This document shows positions 53,071 through 62,254 of a stretch of DNA of 64,000 nucleotides, one piece after another (within the stretch, counting starts at the first letter, position 1; every line of letters begins with the position of its first letter). A program made the translations under genes and the position numbers. The notes beneath the pieces were generated by a model. That model saw nothing but the letters and a program-made list of their open reading frames with translations, made no database searches and was not told the origin of the DNA. Source of the DNA: Muribaculaceae bacterium Isolate-110 (HZI) (GTDB lineage Bacteria > Bacteroidota > Bacteroidia > Bacteroidales > Muribaculaceae); NCBI GenBank assembly GCA_003762875.1, contig RIBL01000015.1, forward strand, positions 17,564 to 81,563, read 5' to 3'.

Positions 53071-54189
53071 CTGATTGATTAGGCGTATTTGGTATCGGCC
53101 GCCTGGGAGGGCGGTGATGAGTGAGCGAAACTCCATGTCGATGAGCATGCTCATGAGACGCGGTGTAGAGACGTTGACCGAGGCAATGAGTTCGCTCATA
53201 GTGGCGTCGCCGCGTCGGGTGATGGTGTCGATGATAGCCTGTTCGTCGTCGGAGAGCTGTGCAGTGGTGTCGAAGAGTGACGGTTGCTTCCCTTCGGAGG
53301 CTTTGACCGGCCATCGCATTGATGAGATGACATCGTCGGCCGAGGTGACGAGACTTGCGATACACGAGGAGATGATACTGTTGCATCCGCGTGAATAGCG
53401 GTCGGTGGTGCGTCCCGGCAACGCGAAGACGTCGCGCGAGTAGGCCGATGCGAGGCGTGCCGTGACGAGCGAGCCGCCGTGTGTATCGGATTCGACTACA
53501 ACGAGACAGTCGCTCAGGCCGGCCACGATGCGGTTGCGGGCAAGAAAATTGCCTTTGTGTATGTTGTCGCACGAGCGGTAGTCTGTGAGCAGCATGCCGT
53601 TGTTGCGCACCATGCGTGCGGCTATGTCGCGGTGAGAGGCGGGATAGATGGTGTTGAGACCATGGGCGAGCACTCCTATGGTCGGGAGTCCGGCGGCAAG
53701 GGCCGCTCTGTGGGCTGCGACATCGATGCCGTAGGCGAGTCCGCTGACTATCACGACCGGGTCGGCGCATTTGTCGGCAAGACCGTTGACAAGGTCTTCG
53801 ACAAATGCTGCGCCATAGGCTGTGGAGTGGCGTGTGCCGACGATTGACACGAAGCGTGAGGCGTTGAGGTCGCAGTTGCCGAGCGTGTAGATCATGAGCG
53901 GGGCGTCCTCACATTCCCTGAGCCGACGGGGATAGTCGGGGTCGGTGAAATAGATGGGGCGTATGTTGTTGCGCGAGATGAATGTCTCTTCATCGGCTGC
54001 GTCGGCAAGGGCTTTGTCGCGCACGGCACGGTCGAGAAGACGGTTGCGAAATCCAAGTATGGCCGAGAGCTGGTCGGATGTCAGTTCAAAAAACTCCTGC
54101 TCCGAGCCTAAGCGTGCGAGTATAGCCTCGGCGAGTGCCGGGGTGAGTGACCGGAGTGAGGCAAAGGCTATGCGATAGGCAAGGGACAT
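53068..54189 (-). CDS. dprA: DNA-processing protein DprA
   Basis: 373 residues. The Rossmann-like domain carries VSIVGTRHSTAYG near residue 112, SGLAYGIDVAAHRAAL near 150 and GVLAHGLNTIYPASHRDIA near 173. A C-terminal winged helix (about 295-370) completes the long form. DprA loads RecA on incoming single-stranded DNA during transformation, and is widespread also in species not known to be competent. No other competence genes are nearby. Confidence 0.95.
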   Translation of the reverse strand: MSLAYRIAFASLRSLTPALAEAILARLGSEQEFFELTSDQLSAILGFRNRLLDRAVRDKALADAADEETFISRNNIRPIYFTDPDYPRRLRECEDAPLMIYTLGNCDLNASRFVSIVGTRHSTAYGAAFVEDLVNGLADKCADPVVIVSGLAYGIDVAAHRAALAAGLPTIGVLAHGLNTIYPASHRDIAARMVRNNGMLLTDYRSCDNIHKGNFLARNRIVAGLSDCLVVVESDTHGGSLVTARLASAYSRDVFALPGRTTDRYSRGCNSIISSCIASLVTSADDVISSMRWPVKASEGKQPSLFDTTAQLSDDEQAIIDTITRRGDATMSELIASVNVSTPRLMSMLIDMEFRSLITALPGGRYQIRLINQ

Positions 54190-54312
54190 GCTCTTGTGGT
54201 TAAAGGAGTAACGAGTTAAAAGGAGTAGGTTTTTCAGGAGAAAGGATAGGGTGGGGCAGACTATGTCAGGAGTCTATTCTTTTAATTTTATAAACTTTAT
54301 AGGCTCTTTAAA

Positions 54313-54723
54313 CTAAAGGTAATCGGCAAAGGCCCGGGCGAGGATGTCGCCGCGTGACAGGCGGCCGTTTTCGAGACACACTATGGTGACGGTGGCGCGG
54401 ACCACGGGGTCGCCGGTGACGGAGTGATAGATGTCTTGCTCAAAGATGAAGCGTGCTCCGTCGCGACGCATGCGCAGACATGAAATCATGGTGTCGCCCA
54501 TTGTGAGTGACGTGAGATATTCAATCTCGATTTTTCTTACTACAGGGTCAAGGCCCTGCTCCTGCATGGCGCGGAACGATGTGCCGGCCTCTTCGCAGAA
54601 GTCATGACGCGTGATTTCGAGATAGTGCAGATAGTTGGCATTGTTGACTATGCCCTGAGAGTCGGTCTCATAGTCACGCACGCGTATCGGGAGCGAATAT
54701 TGATAGTCGTCGGGATTATGCAT
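54313..54723 (-). CDS. Acyl-CoA thioesterase, 4HBT hotdog fold
   Basis: 136 residues from the ATG at 54723; a longer frame to 54777 lies over the next gene. The family signature is VRDYETDSQGIVNNANYLHY with E/D catalytic residues, as in YbgC/FadM-like acyl-CoA thioesterases. The start overlaps the last 8 bases of the acyl-CoA synthetase gene, so the two are translated together. The pair would make and hydrolyse CoA thioesters; which acids is not clear. Confidence 0.85.
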   Translation of the reverse strand: MHNPDDYQYSLPIRVRDYETDSQGIVNNANYLHYLEITRHDFCEEAGTSFRAMQEQGLDPVVRKIEIEYLTSLTMGDTMISCLRMRRDGARFIFEQDIYHSVTGDPVVRATVTIVCLENGRLSRGDILARAFADYL

Positions 54724-56386
54724 TGTAGAGATAACGCTTGATGGAGCGTTTGGGTGTCTTTTCAAATTCGTTGGCAATCAGTTGTATTTTATCGACGCGT
54801 TCGTAGGGTGCTACGGCGTTGTTGAGGTCTTTGCGAACCTGCTCCATGATGTCGGGGAGCTTTTCGTGCGATACTCCGTCGCGGTCCATCGACTCATAGT
54901 CGGGATAGACAAGGGCCACGAGATGCTTGCCGCGCTCCACGATGAGGCTTTCGGCCACATAGGGCATGTTGTTGAGCTTGGCCTCGATCTCCTCGGGATA
55001 GATGTTCTGTCCGTTGGCACTCAGTATCATTGTCTTGTAGCGGCCTCGAATAAATATTGTATTATCGTGCGATATGGTGCCCATGTCGCCTGTATGCAGC
55101 CACCCCTCGGCGTCGATTACAGCCTCGGTGGCCTCGGGATTTTTGTAATATCCGGTCATTACATTCTGTCCGCGCACACATATCTCGCCGGGCACGTTGG
55201 CGGGGTCGGGACTGTCGGCTATGCGCGACTCCATGATGCCGGGCAGTGTGCGGCCCGATGAGCCGGGGATAAATTTGCGCCACGGAGTGTAACTTATGAG
55301 CGGGCCACACTCGGTCATGCCGTAGCCTACGGTGAAGGGAAATCCGATGCGGTGGAGAAATTGTTCGACCTCGTGGTTGAGCGGTGCGCCGCCGACGATA
55401 ACTTCCTCAAACTCTCCGCCGAAGGCTTCGACGAGCTGGTTGCGTATCTTGCGATATATCATCTTGTTGACTCCGGGTATGCGGAGCATGTTGCGCACGG
55501 TGCCTTTCTCAAGCAGCGGACGGAGCTTGTTGCGGTAGATTTTCTCGAGAATCAGTGGCACGCATATGATGAGGTTGGGCCTCACCTGTGCAAAGGCTTT
55601 GAGGAGAAGTTTGGGCGTCGGGAGTTTGCCAAGCAGGGTAATATGTGTGCCGGCCGCGAGGGGCACGAGCATGTCGAATGCACATCCGTAGGCATGGGCC
55701 AGCGGCAGAAACGACACATTGCGCGAGCCGCGGAAGTGGAGGCGCGATTCAAGGCCGAAGCGCACGTTGCCCCCGAGGTTGCCGAGAGTGAGCATCACGC
55801 CTTTGGAGAAGCCTGTGGTGCCGGAGGTGTAATTGATTTCGGCCACCGCGCTCTCGTCGATGTCGGGATATTCGACATCGGCACTCGTGAATCCGTGGGG
55901 ATAGGTGCGGCGCATGCGTTCAGGGAGTCTGGCGATGAATTTCTCGGCCGCATGGTTATTGGCCGGATGCTCGGCAAGCACCTTGCGGCTGTCAAGCGAA
56001 AACACTGCTTTGACGGCCGGCAGTTTCTCAAATTCCATGTTGTCGAAAATCGTCTCGTTGGTAAACAGCATCACGCTCCCGGAGTGGTTGATGATGTGCA
56101 TGGCGTCCTGAACGTTGAAATCCTGGAGCACGGGCACTATCACGGCTCCGTAGGTGAGTGTGGCCATGTAGGTCTCTACCCACGAGATGGAGTTGCGTCC
56201 CATTAGTGCTATTTTGTCGCCGGCTTTGATGCCGCAGTGGCGAAAAAGCATGTGGGTCGAGGCGATGCGTCGCGCGAGGTCGGCATAGGTCATTGTGGCC
56301 CCTGAGCCGAAGTCGGTCAGTGCCGGCAGCTCCCAGCTCTGGCGGAAGCTGGATGCGTATATCTGGAGGAGATTTTCGGTGTGCAT
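54716..56386 (-). CDS. Long-chain acyl-CoA synthetase (AMP-binding)
   Basis: 556 residues of the ANL superfamily. The P-loop-like motif is INYTSGTTGFSKGVML near residue 188, the adenylation core motif is VGYGMTECGPLISY near residue 355, and the hinge region is GWLHTGDMGTI near residue 430. It activates a fatty acid to acyl-AMP then acyl-CoA at the membrane. The gene overlaps the thioesterase gene at its end. Substrate chain length cannot be read off the sequence. Confidence 0.93.
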   Translation of the reverse strand: MHTENLLQIYASSFRQSWELPALTDFGSGATMTYADLARRIASTHMLFRHCGIKAGDKIALMGRNSISWVETYMATLTYGAVIVPVLQDFNVQDAMHIINHSGSVMLFTNETIFDNMEFEKLPAVKAVFSLDSRKVLAEHPANNHAAEKFIARLPERMRRTYPHGFTSADVEYPDIDESAVAEINYTSGTTGFSKGVMLTLGNLGGNVRFGLESRLHFRGSRNVSFLPLAHAYGCAFDMLVPLAAGTHITLLGKLPTPKLLLKAFAQVRPNLIICVPLILEKIYRNKLRPLLEKGTVRNMLRIPGVNKMIYRKIRNQLVEAFGGEFEEVIVGGAPLNHEVEQFLHRIGFPFTVGYGMTECGPLISYTPWRKFIPGSSGRTLPGIMESRIADSPDPANVPGEICVRGQNVMTGYYKNPEATEAVIDAEGWLHTGDMGTISHDNTIFIRGRYKTMILSANGQNIYPEEIEAKLNNMPYVAESLIVERGKHLVALVYPDYESMDRDGVSHEKLPDIMEQVRKDLNNAVAPYERVDKIQLIANEFEKTPKRSIKRYLYNA

Positions 56387-56476
56387 ATGCAGGAGGGTAG
56401 TGGGGTGGATAGAGACAGGGGCCGGGCGTCGGCCCGGCCCCTGGGGTTTTCCTTATGTCAAGCGAGTGAGTCGCTC

Positions 56477-58108
56477 TTATTTGTCAAGTTTCTTGAGCAC
56501 TTCCTGTACTGGCTCGTTGTTGGGATCGATTTCAAGCACCTTGCCGAAGAAGAGTTTGGCCTGCTCGTTGTCGCCCAGACCCATGTAGTATGAGCCCATG
56601 CGCATGTAGGCGGTCTTGTAGGCCTCGGCATACTTGTTGATGTTTGCGGGATCTTCGTCGTAGGCGGCGAGCATCTTCTGATAGGTCTCGATAAGCTCGG
56701 GCGAAGTGTTAGCACCGTCACGCACCATGATGAGGGTAGCGCGGTTACGGTAGAGGGGACCCTTGTTGGCTGCATGCTCGAGAGCCATGTCGATATACTT
56801 GATGCCGTTGTTGGCTGCCTCGGCACGCTCAGGTGAGCCTTCGGGAAGAGTCAGACCGAGGTTTTTGTAGCGGTTGGAGAGGATGAAGTAGTCGTTGAGT
56901 GTGGCGTCGCCGGCATCGACATATTTCTGCATGTATTCTACCGATTTGGCGTCGTTCTCAAGTTTGTTGTACATCTCGGAGATGTCGGCGAGAATGGCCT
57001 TGTTTTTCTCGGGGTTGAGATTGTAGCCGGCGAGATAAGCCTCTACGGCCTCTTCGGGACGGGTGAGGTTGGCGAGCACTTCACCGTGGGTGGTGTAGTC
57101 GTTGGCTGTGAACTTGCCGTCCTTGTGGGCGAAGAGTTTCTGGGCTGCAGTCTCGGCTGCTTCCCAGTTTTTGAGGGCGGCGTTGTTGAGCATCACCATA
57201 CGCTGCATATAGAGGTTGTCGGGGTCCTTGGCGAGAACCTGCTCGGCTACCTGGAGTGATTCGGGATACTTCTTGCCGAAGAAGAGGAGACCCGAGTAAC
57301 GCTGCTCGTCGCCCTGGAAGTGGTTTGGGTTGTTCATGTACTTGCCATACTGCTCGGCGGCGCGGGTGAGCTGGTTGTTGTCATAATATTTTTCGGCGAG
57401 CTCGCTTTGGGCAAGTGCTGAATTGGGGAGTTTCTCGTTAAGCTCTACGAGCTTGCCGATACAGAATTCCGAGTTGACCTTGTTGTAGAGGTTGGAGTAC
57501 TTCACGTAAGCCTCGGGGTTTACGTCGCCGTTCTCCTCCTCATAGATGATAGCCTGCTCGTAATATCCGGCTGCGAGACCCTTGTCTTCGTCTTTGGCGA
57601 GGTCACCCTGGAGCACATAGATCTGCGGCTCTTTGTTTTTGGATTTCTTGAGGCCTTCGGCGATGTATTTGTTGATTTCCTTGGTGTAGGCCACGGGGTC
57701 GACGTTGGCATATGCGCGGGCTACGGCAGCAATAAGGGCTGCGTCTTTCTTGTCGGTGTTGAGAGCCTGCTTGAAGAGTTTTTCGGCCTCTGACTTGTTG
57801 CCGCCCTTGAGAGCGATTTCACCGAGACCTACATAGTTGTAGCCATATTCGGGATTGGCCGAGATGCCGTTGTTGAAGTTGGTCTGGGCTCCCTGGGTGT
57901 TGCCGTCGCGCAGGTCGAGCGAACCGAGATAGAAGTATGACACGGCCTTGTTGGTTGACGGGTCGTTGAGGGTTTTCTCAAGTATTATTTTAGCTTTTTC
58001 TAAGCGGTCGGCGTTGTAATAGTCGACACCATCCTGATAGCCGCCTTGGGCGAGCGCGGTGAGCGCGAATCCTCCTATGCAGAGGGAGAACAATGTGCGT
58101 AATTTCAT
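56477..58108 (-). CDS. Secreted TPR-repeat protein
   Basis: 543 residues from the ATG at 58108; a 26-residue longer frame to 58186 is not signal-like. Signal peptide residues 1-20 (MKLRTLFSLCIGGFALTALA). The rest is TPR repeats (GYNYVGLGEIALKGGNKSEA, and others). In Bacteroidales, proteins of this kind sit near PstS-like lipoproteins and TonB-system genes; here the PstS-like gene is immediately upstream. Its partner or cargo is unknown. Confidence 0.88.
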   Translation of the reverse strand: MKLRTLFSLCIGGFALTALAQGGYQDGVDYYNADRLEKAKIILEKTLNDPSTNKAVSYFYLGSLDLRDGNTQGAQTNFNNGISANPEYGYNYVGLGEIALKGGNKSEAEKLFKQALNTDKKDAALIAAVARAYANVDPVAYTKEINKYIAEGLKKSKNKEPQIYVLQGDLAKDEDKGLAAGYYEQAIIYEEENGDVNPEAYVKYSNLYNKVNSEFCIGKLVELNEKLPNSALAQSELAEKYYDNNQLTRAAEQYGKYMNNPNHFQGDEQRYSGLLFFGKKYPESLQVAEQVLAKDPDNLYMQRMVMLNNAALKNWEAAETAAQKLFAHKDGKFTANDYTTHGEVLANLTRPEEAVEAYLAGYNLNPEKNKAILADISEMYNKLENDAKSVEYMQKYVDAGDATLNDYFILSNRYKNLGLTLPEGSPERAEAANNGIKYIDMALEHAANKGPLYRNRATLIMVRDGANTSPELIETYQKMLAAYDEDPANINKYAEAYKTAYMRMGSYYMGLGDNEQAKLFFGKVLEIDPNNEPVQEVLKKLDK

Positions 58109-58269
58109 CACTGTTGGTTTACTATTTTTATTGTTTTGTATATTTATTGTTGCTTTTTGGTCATTAATATGACTAACGTCCGACATTGTGGATTATTGCA
58201 TGGCCGATGTCATAAGTTATATATAATAGTGTTATATATAATTAAGGTGTATTGCCTGACTGTTCCGGT

Positions 58270-59247
58270 TTATTCCACCTGCACCATGCGCGGACGCACT
58301 GTGGCGGGCAGGATGCCTGTCATCTGTATTATCTTTTGTCCCTGAAAGCCGGTGACAAAGCTGTAGAAGCGGTGGCTGACTGTTCCGCCCGGCGATGTGC
58401 TCACCATGTAGACCGAGCGGTAGAGCGGATAGGAGCCGTCGAAGATGTAGGCTTGATAGGGCTTGTAGGCGGTCACTTCGTTGTTGCCGCGTATTTTGAG
58501 AACTTTCACGTTGGTGTTGAATTCAAGGGCAGTCGTGTCGCTCTTCTCCACAGCCTGAGCCAACTCTTCGACTGATTTCTGACGGTCGGAGAGGTCGCTC
58601 GACACCCAGCTTACGCCGATGATGCCGATGGCGTTCTTATTGGAGGCGACAGCCTTGAACACGTCGGGGTTGGATTTGACAGCCGAGACGTGTGCTCCAA
58701 ACTGGCGTCCGTTCATCACCGAGTCGCGCATGTATTTTACGGTCGACGAGCCCTGATGGTCAAAGATTACGTCGATTTCGCCGAGTTTGCACGGCTCCAC
58801 CTGATCCCATCGGGTGACGTCGCCCGAGAGTATCTCGGCGATATCCTTTTTGGAAAGTATCTCGACAGGGTTGGCGGGGTTTACAATGAGGGCGAGGGCG
58901 TCGACGGCTATCTTCTGCTGATGCACCACTTTCTTGTGCGAGCGCAGATAGCTGACCTCCTCGTCGGTGAGCGGACGGGTGATTACGGCACCCTTTACCG
59001 AGCCCATGGCCATGATGGAGTCGACGGCCTGGTTTTCGGGCACGTAGTAGGCGAGAACATCTTCCTTGGGGTAGATGTATTCATATACGTTTATTTCCTG
59101 CTCCATTATGTATTCAAACGACTCGTCGCAGGCAATCTTGGCCATTGTGGGCTGCTTGGGCTCTTTCTTGCCTCCGCACGATGTTACGGCCATGGCGGCC
59201 ACGCATGCGGCGGCGATATAGAGGCTGTGGCGTAAGGGTGTAAGCAT
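58270..59247 (-). CDS. PstS-like substrate-binding lipoprotein
   Basis: 325 residues. Lipobox VTSC puts the lipidated cysteine at about 24. The mature part has the periplasmic binding fold of the PstS family: YYVPENQAVDSIMAMGSVKG, NPANPVEILSKKDIAEILSG, RWDQ and HQGSSTVKYMRDSVM (phosphate-contact region), then GIIGVSWVS. No pstC, pstA, pstB or phoU is nearby, so it may not feed a Pst importer. It is flanked by a TPR protein and a small membrane protein, a trio often seen in this phylum beside exbBD genes, which are absent here. Confidence 0.85.
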   Translation of the reverse strand: MLTPLRHSLYIAAACVAAMAVTSCGGKKEPKQPTMAKIACDESFEYIMEQEINVYEYIYPKEDVLAYYVPENQAVDSIMAMGSVKGAVITRPLTDEEVSYLRSHKKVVHQQKIAVDALALIVNPANPVEILSKKDIAEILSGDVTRWDQVEPCKLGEIDVIFDHQGSSTVKYMRDSVMNGRQFGAHVSAVKSNPDVFKAVASNKNAIGIIGVSWVSSDLSDRQKSVEELAQAVEKSDTTALEFNTNVKVLKIRGNNEVTAYKPYQAYIFDGSYPLYRSVYMVSTSPGGTVSHRFYSFVTGFQGQKIIQMTGILPATVRPRMVQVE

Positions 59248-59255
59248 ATTGCAGA

Positions 59256-59531
59256 TCAGTGTTTGAATGATGTGGGATCGGATGTGTCGTCATCGTCGGG
59301 CTCGTTGCCGTAACCGGGGTCGATGCCGGCAAACTGGCGGTAGGCTCTCCACACACCATAAGCTATGAACAGCACGCCTCCGACCCAGCGTACCCATGTC
59401 CAGGTGGGGAAGAGGATGTTGAAGTATCCGCATAAAAAGAGTATGCCCACAGCAAGATATATGGCTATCATTATGATGCCAAATACGTTACGCATGGCTT
59501 TGGGGGTTCCTGTGTTACGTTGTGCGCTCAT
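59256..59531 (-). CDS. Small two-helix membrane protein
   Basis: 91 residues. Two hydrophobic helices (about 16-35 and 46-63) with a basic and then an acidic (DDDDTSD) C-terminal tail. It is 8 bases upstream of the PstS-like gene and probably in one operon with it. I do not recognise a functional family. The ATG at the start of the listed frame is used; an internal ATG at residue 13 is also possible. Confidence 0.75.
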   Translation of the reverse strand: MSAQRNTGTPKAMRNVFGIIMIAIYLAVGILFLCGYFNILFPTWTWVRWVGGVLFIAYGVWRAYRQFAGIDPGYGNEPDDDDTSDPTSFKH

Positions 59532-59766
59532 TGTGACAATAGTTTAAAACGTTAGTATAAATTGGCCGTCACCTTGCTGGTCCCGACCGGGTAATAAACT
59601 AACAACGAGGGCAAGAGGAATGTTTTGATTTCGAGTCGGCTTTTTGCCTCCATTGTTTCTTTTTTCTTTTGCGGTAAAATTAATGAAAAAATCTTAACAC
59701 ATAAACAATTCTTTATTTAATTAATGTCCTTTAACACTACTGCGCCATGCTTTTGTTGCGTTAATT

Positions 59767-59798
59767 TTTGCTGAGAGCCGAAGTTTGGATTAATTTTG
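59767..59798 (+). promoter_or_regulatory. Promoter of rarA, giving a near-leaderless mRNA
   Basis: TTTG (59767-59770), a 20-base spacer and TAATTTTG (59791-59798) match the consensus exactly. The ATG of rarA is only 4 bases beyond the last G of the -7 box, so the transcript should start at or within a few bases of the start codon. Confidence 0.8.
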
Positions 59799-59802
59799 TG
59801 TT

Positions 59803-61089
59803 ATGACAACTACTATACCGTTGGCCGAGCGTATGCGTCCGCGTTCGCTCGACGATTATATAGGACAGACCCATCTTGTAGGACCCGGCGGAGTGATGCG
59901 TGGCATGATAGAGTCGGGCAAGGTGGCTTCGTTTATACTCTGGGGCCCTCCCGGAGTGGGCAAGACCACGCTCGCACGCATCATTGCCAATACGGTCAAT
60001 GCGCCGTTCTACACACTTTCGGCCGTCAATTCGGGTGTCAAGGATGTGAGGGATGTCATCGAGAAGTGTGCCCGCGATGCCGGAAGCATGTTTACGCAGG
60101 GACGTCCCATACTGTTTATCGACGAGATACACCGTTTTAGCAAAAATCAGCAGGATTCGCTGCTCGGAGCGGTTGAGAACGGCACGGTGACGCTTATCGG
60201 TGCCACGACCGAAAACCCATCGTTTGAGGTCATACGTCCTCTGCTTTCCCGCGCTCAGGTCTACACTCTAAGACCCCTCGAGCGAGACGAGTTACAAGCT
60301 CTGCTCGACAGCGCGCTTGAGCGCGACAGTGTGTTGCGCGGTCACGGGGTGGAGGTCAGGCAGACCACCGCACTGTTTCGCTTTGCCGGCGGCGATGCCC
60401 GCAAGCTGCTCAATATTCTCGATCTGCTTGAACAGTCGACTCCTCCAGGCGAGCCTCTGGTGATCGATGACGCTGTGGTGACCAGCCGCCTGCAGGAAAA
60501 TCCTGCGGTCTATGACAAGGGGGGTGAGATGCACTATGACATTATTTCGGCTTTCATAAAGAGCATCCGCGGCAGCGACCCTGATGCTGCGGTCTACTGG
60601 CTGGCGAGGATGATAGCCGGCGGAGAAGAACCGGAGTTTATAGCCCGTCGTCTGCTCATACTCGCAAGCGAGGACATCGGACTGGCCAATCCCAATGCCA
60701 TGCTGCTGGCCAACGCCACGTTTGACGCTGTCCACAAGATCGGGTGGCCCGAGGGGCGCATCCCTCTTGCCCAGTGTGCCATCTATCTGGCCACGTCGCC
60801 CAAAAGCAATTCGGCCTACATGGCCATCAACAAGGCGCTCGAGCTCGTCGACGAGACCGGCAATCTGCCCGTGCCCCTGCATCTGCGCAATGCTCCGACT
60901 TCGCTGATGAAGGATATGGGTTATGGCCGAGACTATAAGTATGCCCACAATTATCCGGGCAACTTTGTGGTCCAGCAGTTTATGCCCGATGAACTGGGGC
61001 ATAGAGAGTTATGGATTCCGTGTGACAATCCTGCCGAGATGCGTTCGGCCGCGCTGCAAAACGAGCGATGGTGTAAAAATAGCGATTAA
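59803..61089 (+). CDS. rarA: Replication-associated recombination protein RarA
   Basis: 428 residues, the usual length of the MgsA/WRNIP1 family. Walker A is GPPGVGKTT at 48-56 and Walker B is LFIDEIHRF near residue 105. The C-terminal tetramerisation region is complete (GSDPDAAVYWLARMIAGGEE and later). RarA acts at stalled replication forks. The start is fixed by the promoter only 4 bases upstream; there is no room for a ribosome binding site. Confidence 0.95.
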   Translation: MTTTIPLAERMRPRSLDDYIGQTHLVGPGGVMRGMIESGKVASFILWGPPGVGKTTLARIIANTVNAPFYTLSAVNSGVKDVRDVIEKCARDAGSMFTQGRPILFIDEIHRFSKNQQDSLLGAVENGTVTLIGATTENPSFEVIRPLLSRAQVYTLRPLERDELQALLDSALERDSVLRGHGVEVRQTTALFRFAGGDARKLLNILDLLEQSTPPGEPLVIDDAVVTSRLQENPAVYDKGGEMHYDIISAFIKSIRGSDPDAAVYWLARMIAGGEEPEFIARRLLILASEDIGLANPNAMLLANATFDAVHKIGWPEGRIPLAQCAIYLATSPKSNSAYMAINKALELVDETGNLPVPLHLRNAPTSLMKDMGYGRDYKYAHNYPGNFVVQQFMPDELGHRELWIPCDNPAEMRSAALQNERWCKNSD

Positions 61090-61132
61090 AGAAATTTTTC
61101 ATTATTTCGTATTGTTTTTAAATAAAATTGTC

Positions 61133-61140
61133 TAAATTTG
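61133..61140 (+). promoter_or_regulatory. -7 box of the serC-serA operon
   Basis: TAAATTTG is a full match to TAnnTTTG. No exact TTTG lies at -33; the nearest is ATTG (61111-61114) at 18 bases. serC starts 45 bases downstream. Confidence 0.55.
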
Positions 61141-61185
61141 CAGCCGTACACTTCGTGTGCAAGTTCTTACCCAACATTACCCAAT

Positions 61186-62253
61186 ATGAAGAAACATAAC
61201 TTCTACGCCGGGCCGTCTATCTTGAGTGAATACACCATCAAGCATACGGCCGATGCAGTGAACAATTTTGCTGAGACGGGGCTTTCGCTTCTGGAAGTTT
61301 CACACCGCTCTAAGGAGTTCGTAGCCGTGATGGACGAGGCTCAGGCTCTCGTTAAGGAGCTTCTTGATGTGCCCGAAGGTTATCATGTGCTCTATCTCGG
61401 CGGCGGTGCCAGTCTGCAGTTCTGCATGGCTCCGATGAACCTGCTGCGCACCAAAGCCGGCTATCTCGACACCGGCACATGGGCTGCCAATGCCATAAAG
61501 GAGGCACGTCTGTTTGGCGACGTTGAGGTGCTCGCTTCATCCAAGGAGGCCAACTATAACTTCTATCCCCGCGGATATGAGGTGCCCGCTGATCTCGACT
61601 ATTTCCACATTACCACCAATAATACTATATACGGTACCGAGCTTCGCGAAGATCCCACCGTGTCAGTGCCCCTCGTGGCCGACATGTCGAGCGATATCTT
61701 CTCGCGTCCTGTCGATGTATCGAAGTATGACCTTATCTATGCCGGCGCGCAGAAAAATCTTGGTCCCGCCGGTGCGACTCTCGTTATCGTCAAGGAGGAC
61801 GCTCTCGGTAAGGTTGACCGCGTGATTCCCACCATGCTTGACTATCGCACCCACATCAAGAAGGGCTCGATGTTCAATACTCCCCCCGTGCTTCCCGTTT
61901 ACTCTTCGCTCATGACTCTCCGTTATTATAAGGAGATGGGCGGCGTGAAGGCTATGGAGAAGATTGATCTCGAGAAGGCCGGTCTGCTCTATGATGCTAT
62001 CGACAGCAGCAAGATGTTTGTCGGCACAGCCGCCGAAGATTCTCGCTCCATCATGAATGTCACTTTTGTTATGACTCCCGAATACAAGGAGCTTGAAAAG
62101 GACTTCGTTGACTTCTGTGCCGCCCGCGGTATCGTAGGCATTAAGGGCCACCGCTCGGTGGGCGGATTCCGCGCGTCTCTCTACAACGCCCTCCCCATCG
62201 AGAGCGTGAAGGTGCTCGTGGAGGCTATGAACGATTTCGAGAAACAGCATTGA
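61186..62253 (+). CDS. serC: Phosphoserine aminotransferase
   Basis: 355 residues from the ATG at 61186 ([11 protein letters not shown]), the family N terminus; a frame back to 61138 adds 16 residues over the promoter. It is a fold-type I PLP enzyme that converts 3-phosphohydroxypyruvate to phosphoserine with glutamate. The PLP lysine is K190 in [32 protein letters not shown] stretch near the C terminus is the family signature. The next gene, serA, starts one base after its stop. Confidence 0.95.
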   Translation: MKKHNFYAGPSILSEYTIKHTADAVNNFAETGLSLLEVSHRSKEFVAVMDEAQALVKELLDVPEGYHVLYLGGGASLQFCMAPMNLLRTKAGYLDTGTWAANAIKEARLFGDVEVLASSKEANYNFYPRGYEVPADLDYFHITTNNTIYGTELREDPTVSVPLVADMSSDIFSRPVDVSKYDLIYAGAQKNLGPAGATLVIVKEDALGKVDRVIPTMLDYRTHIKKGSMFNTPPVLPVYSSLMTLRYYKEMGGVKAMEKIDLEKAGLLYDAIDSSKMFVGTAAEDSRSIMNVTFVMTPEYKELEKDFVDFCAARGIVGIKGHRSVGGFRASLYNALPIESVKVLVEAMNDFEKQH

Positions 62254-62254
62254 T

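Noticed and set aside
54190..54312. Possible hairpin between dprA and the thioesterase gene
   Set aside because: The arms (TTAAAAGGAGTA against TATTCTTTTAA) pair imperfectly and are far apart; too weak to list.
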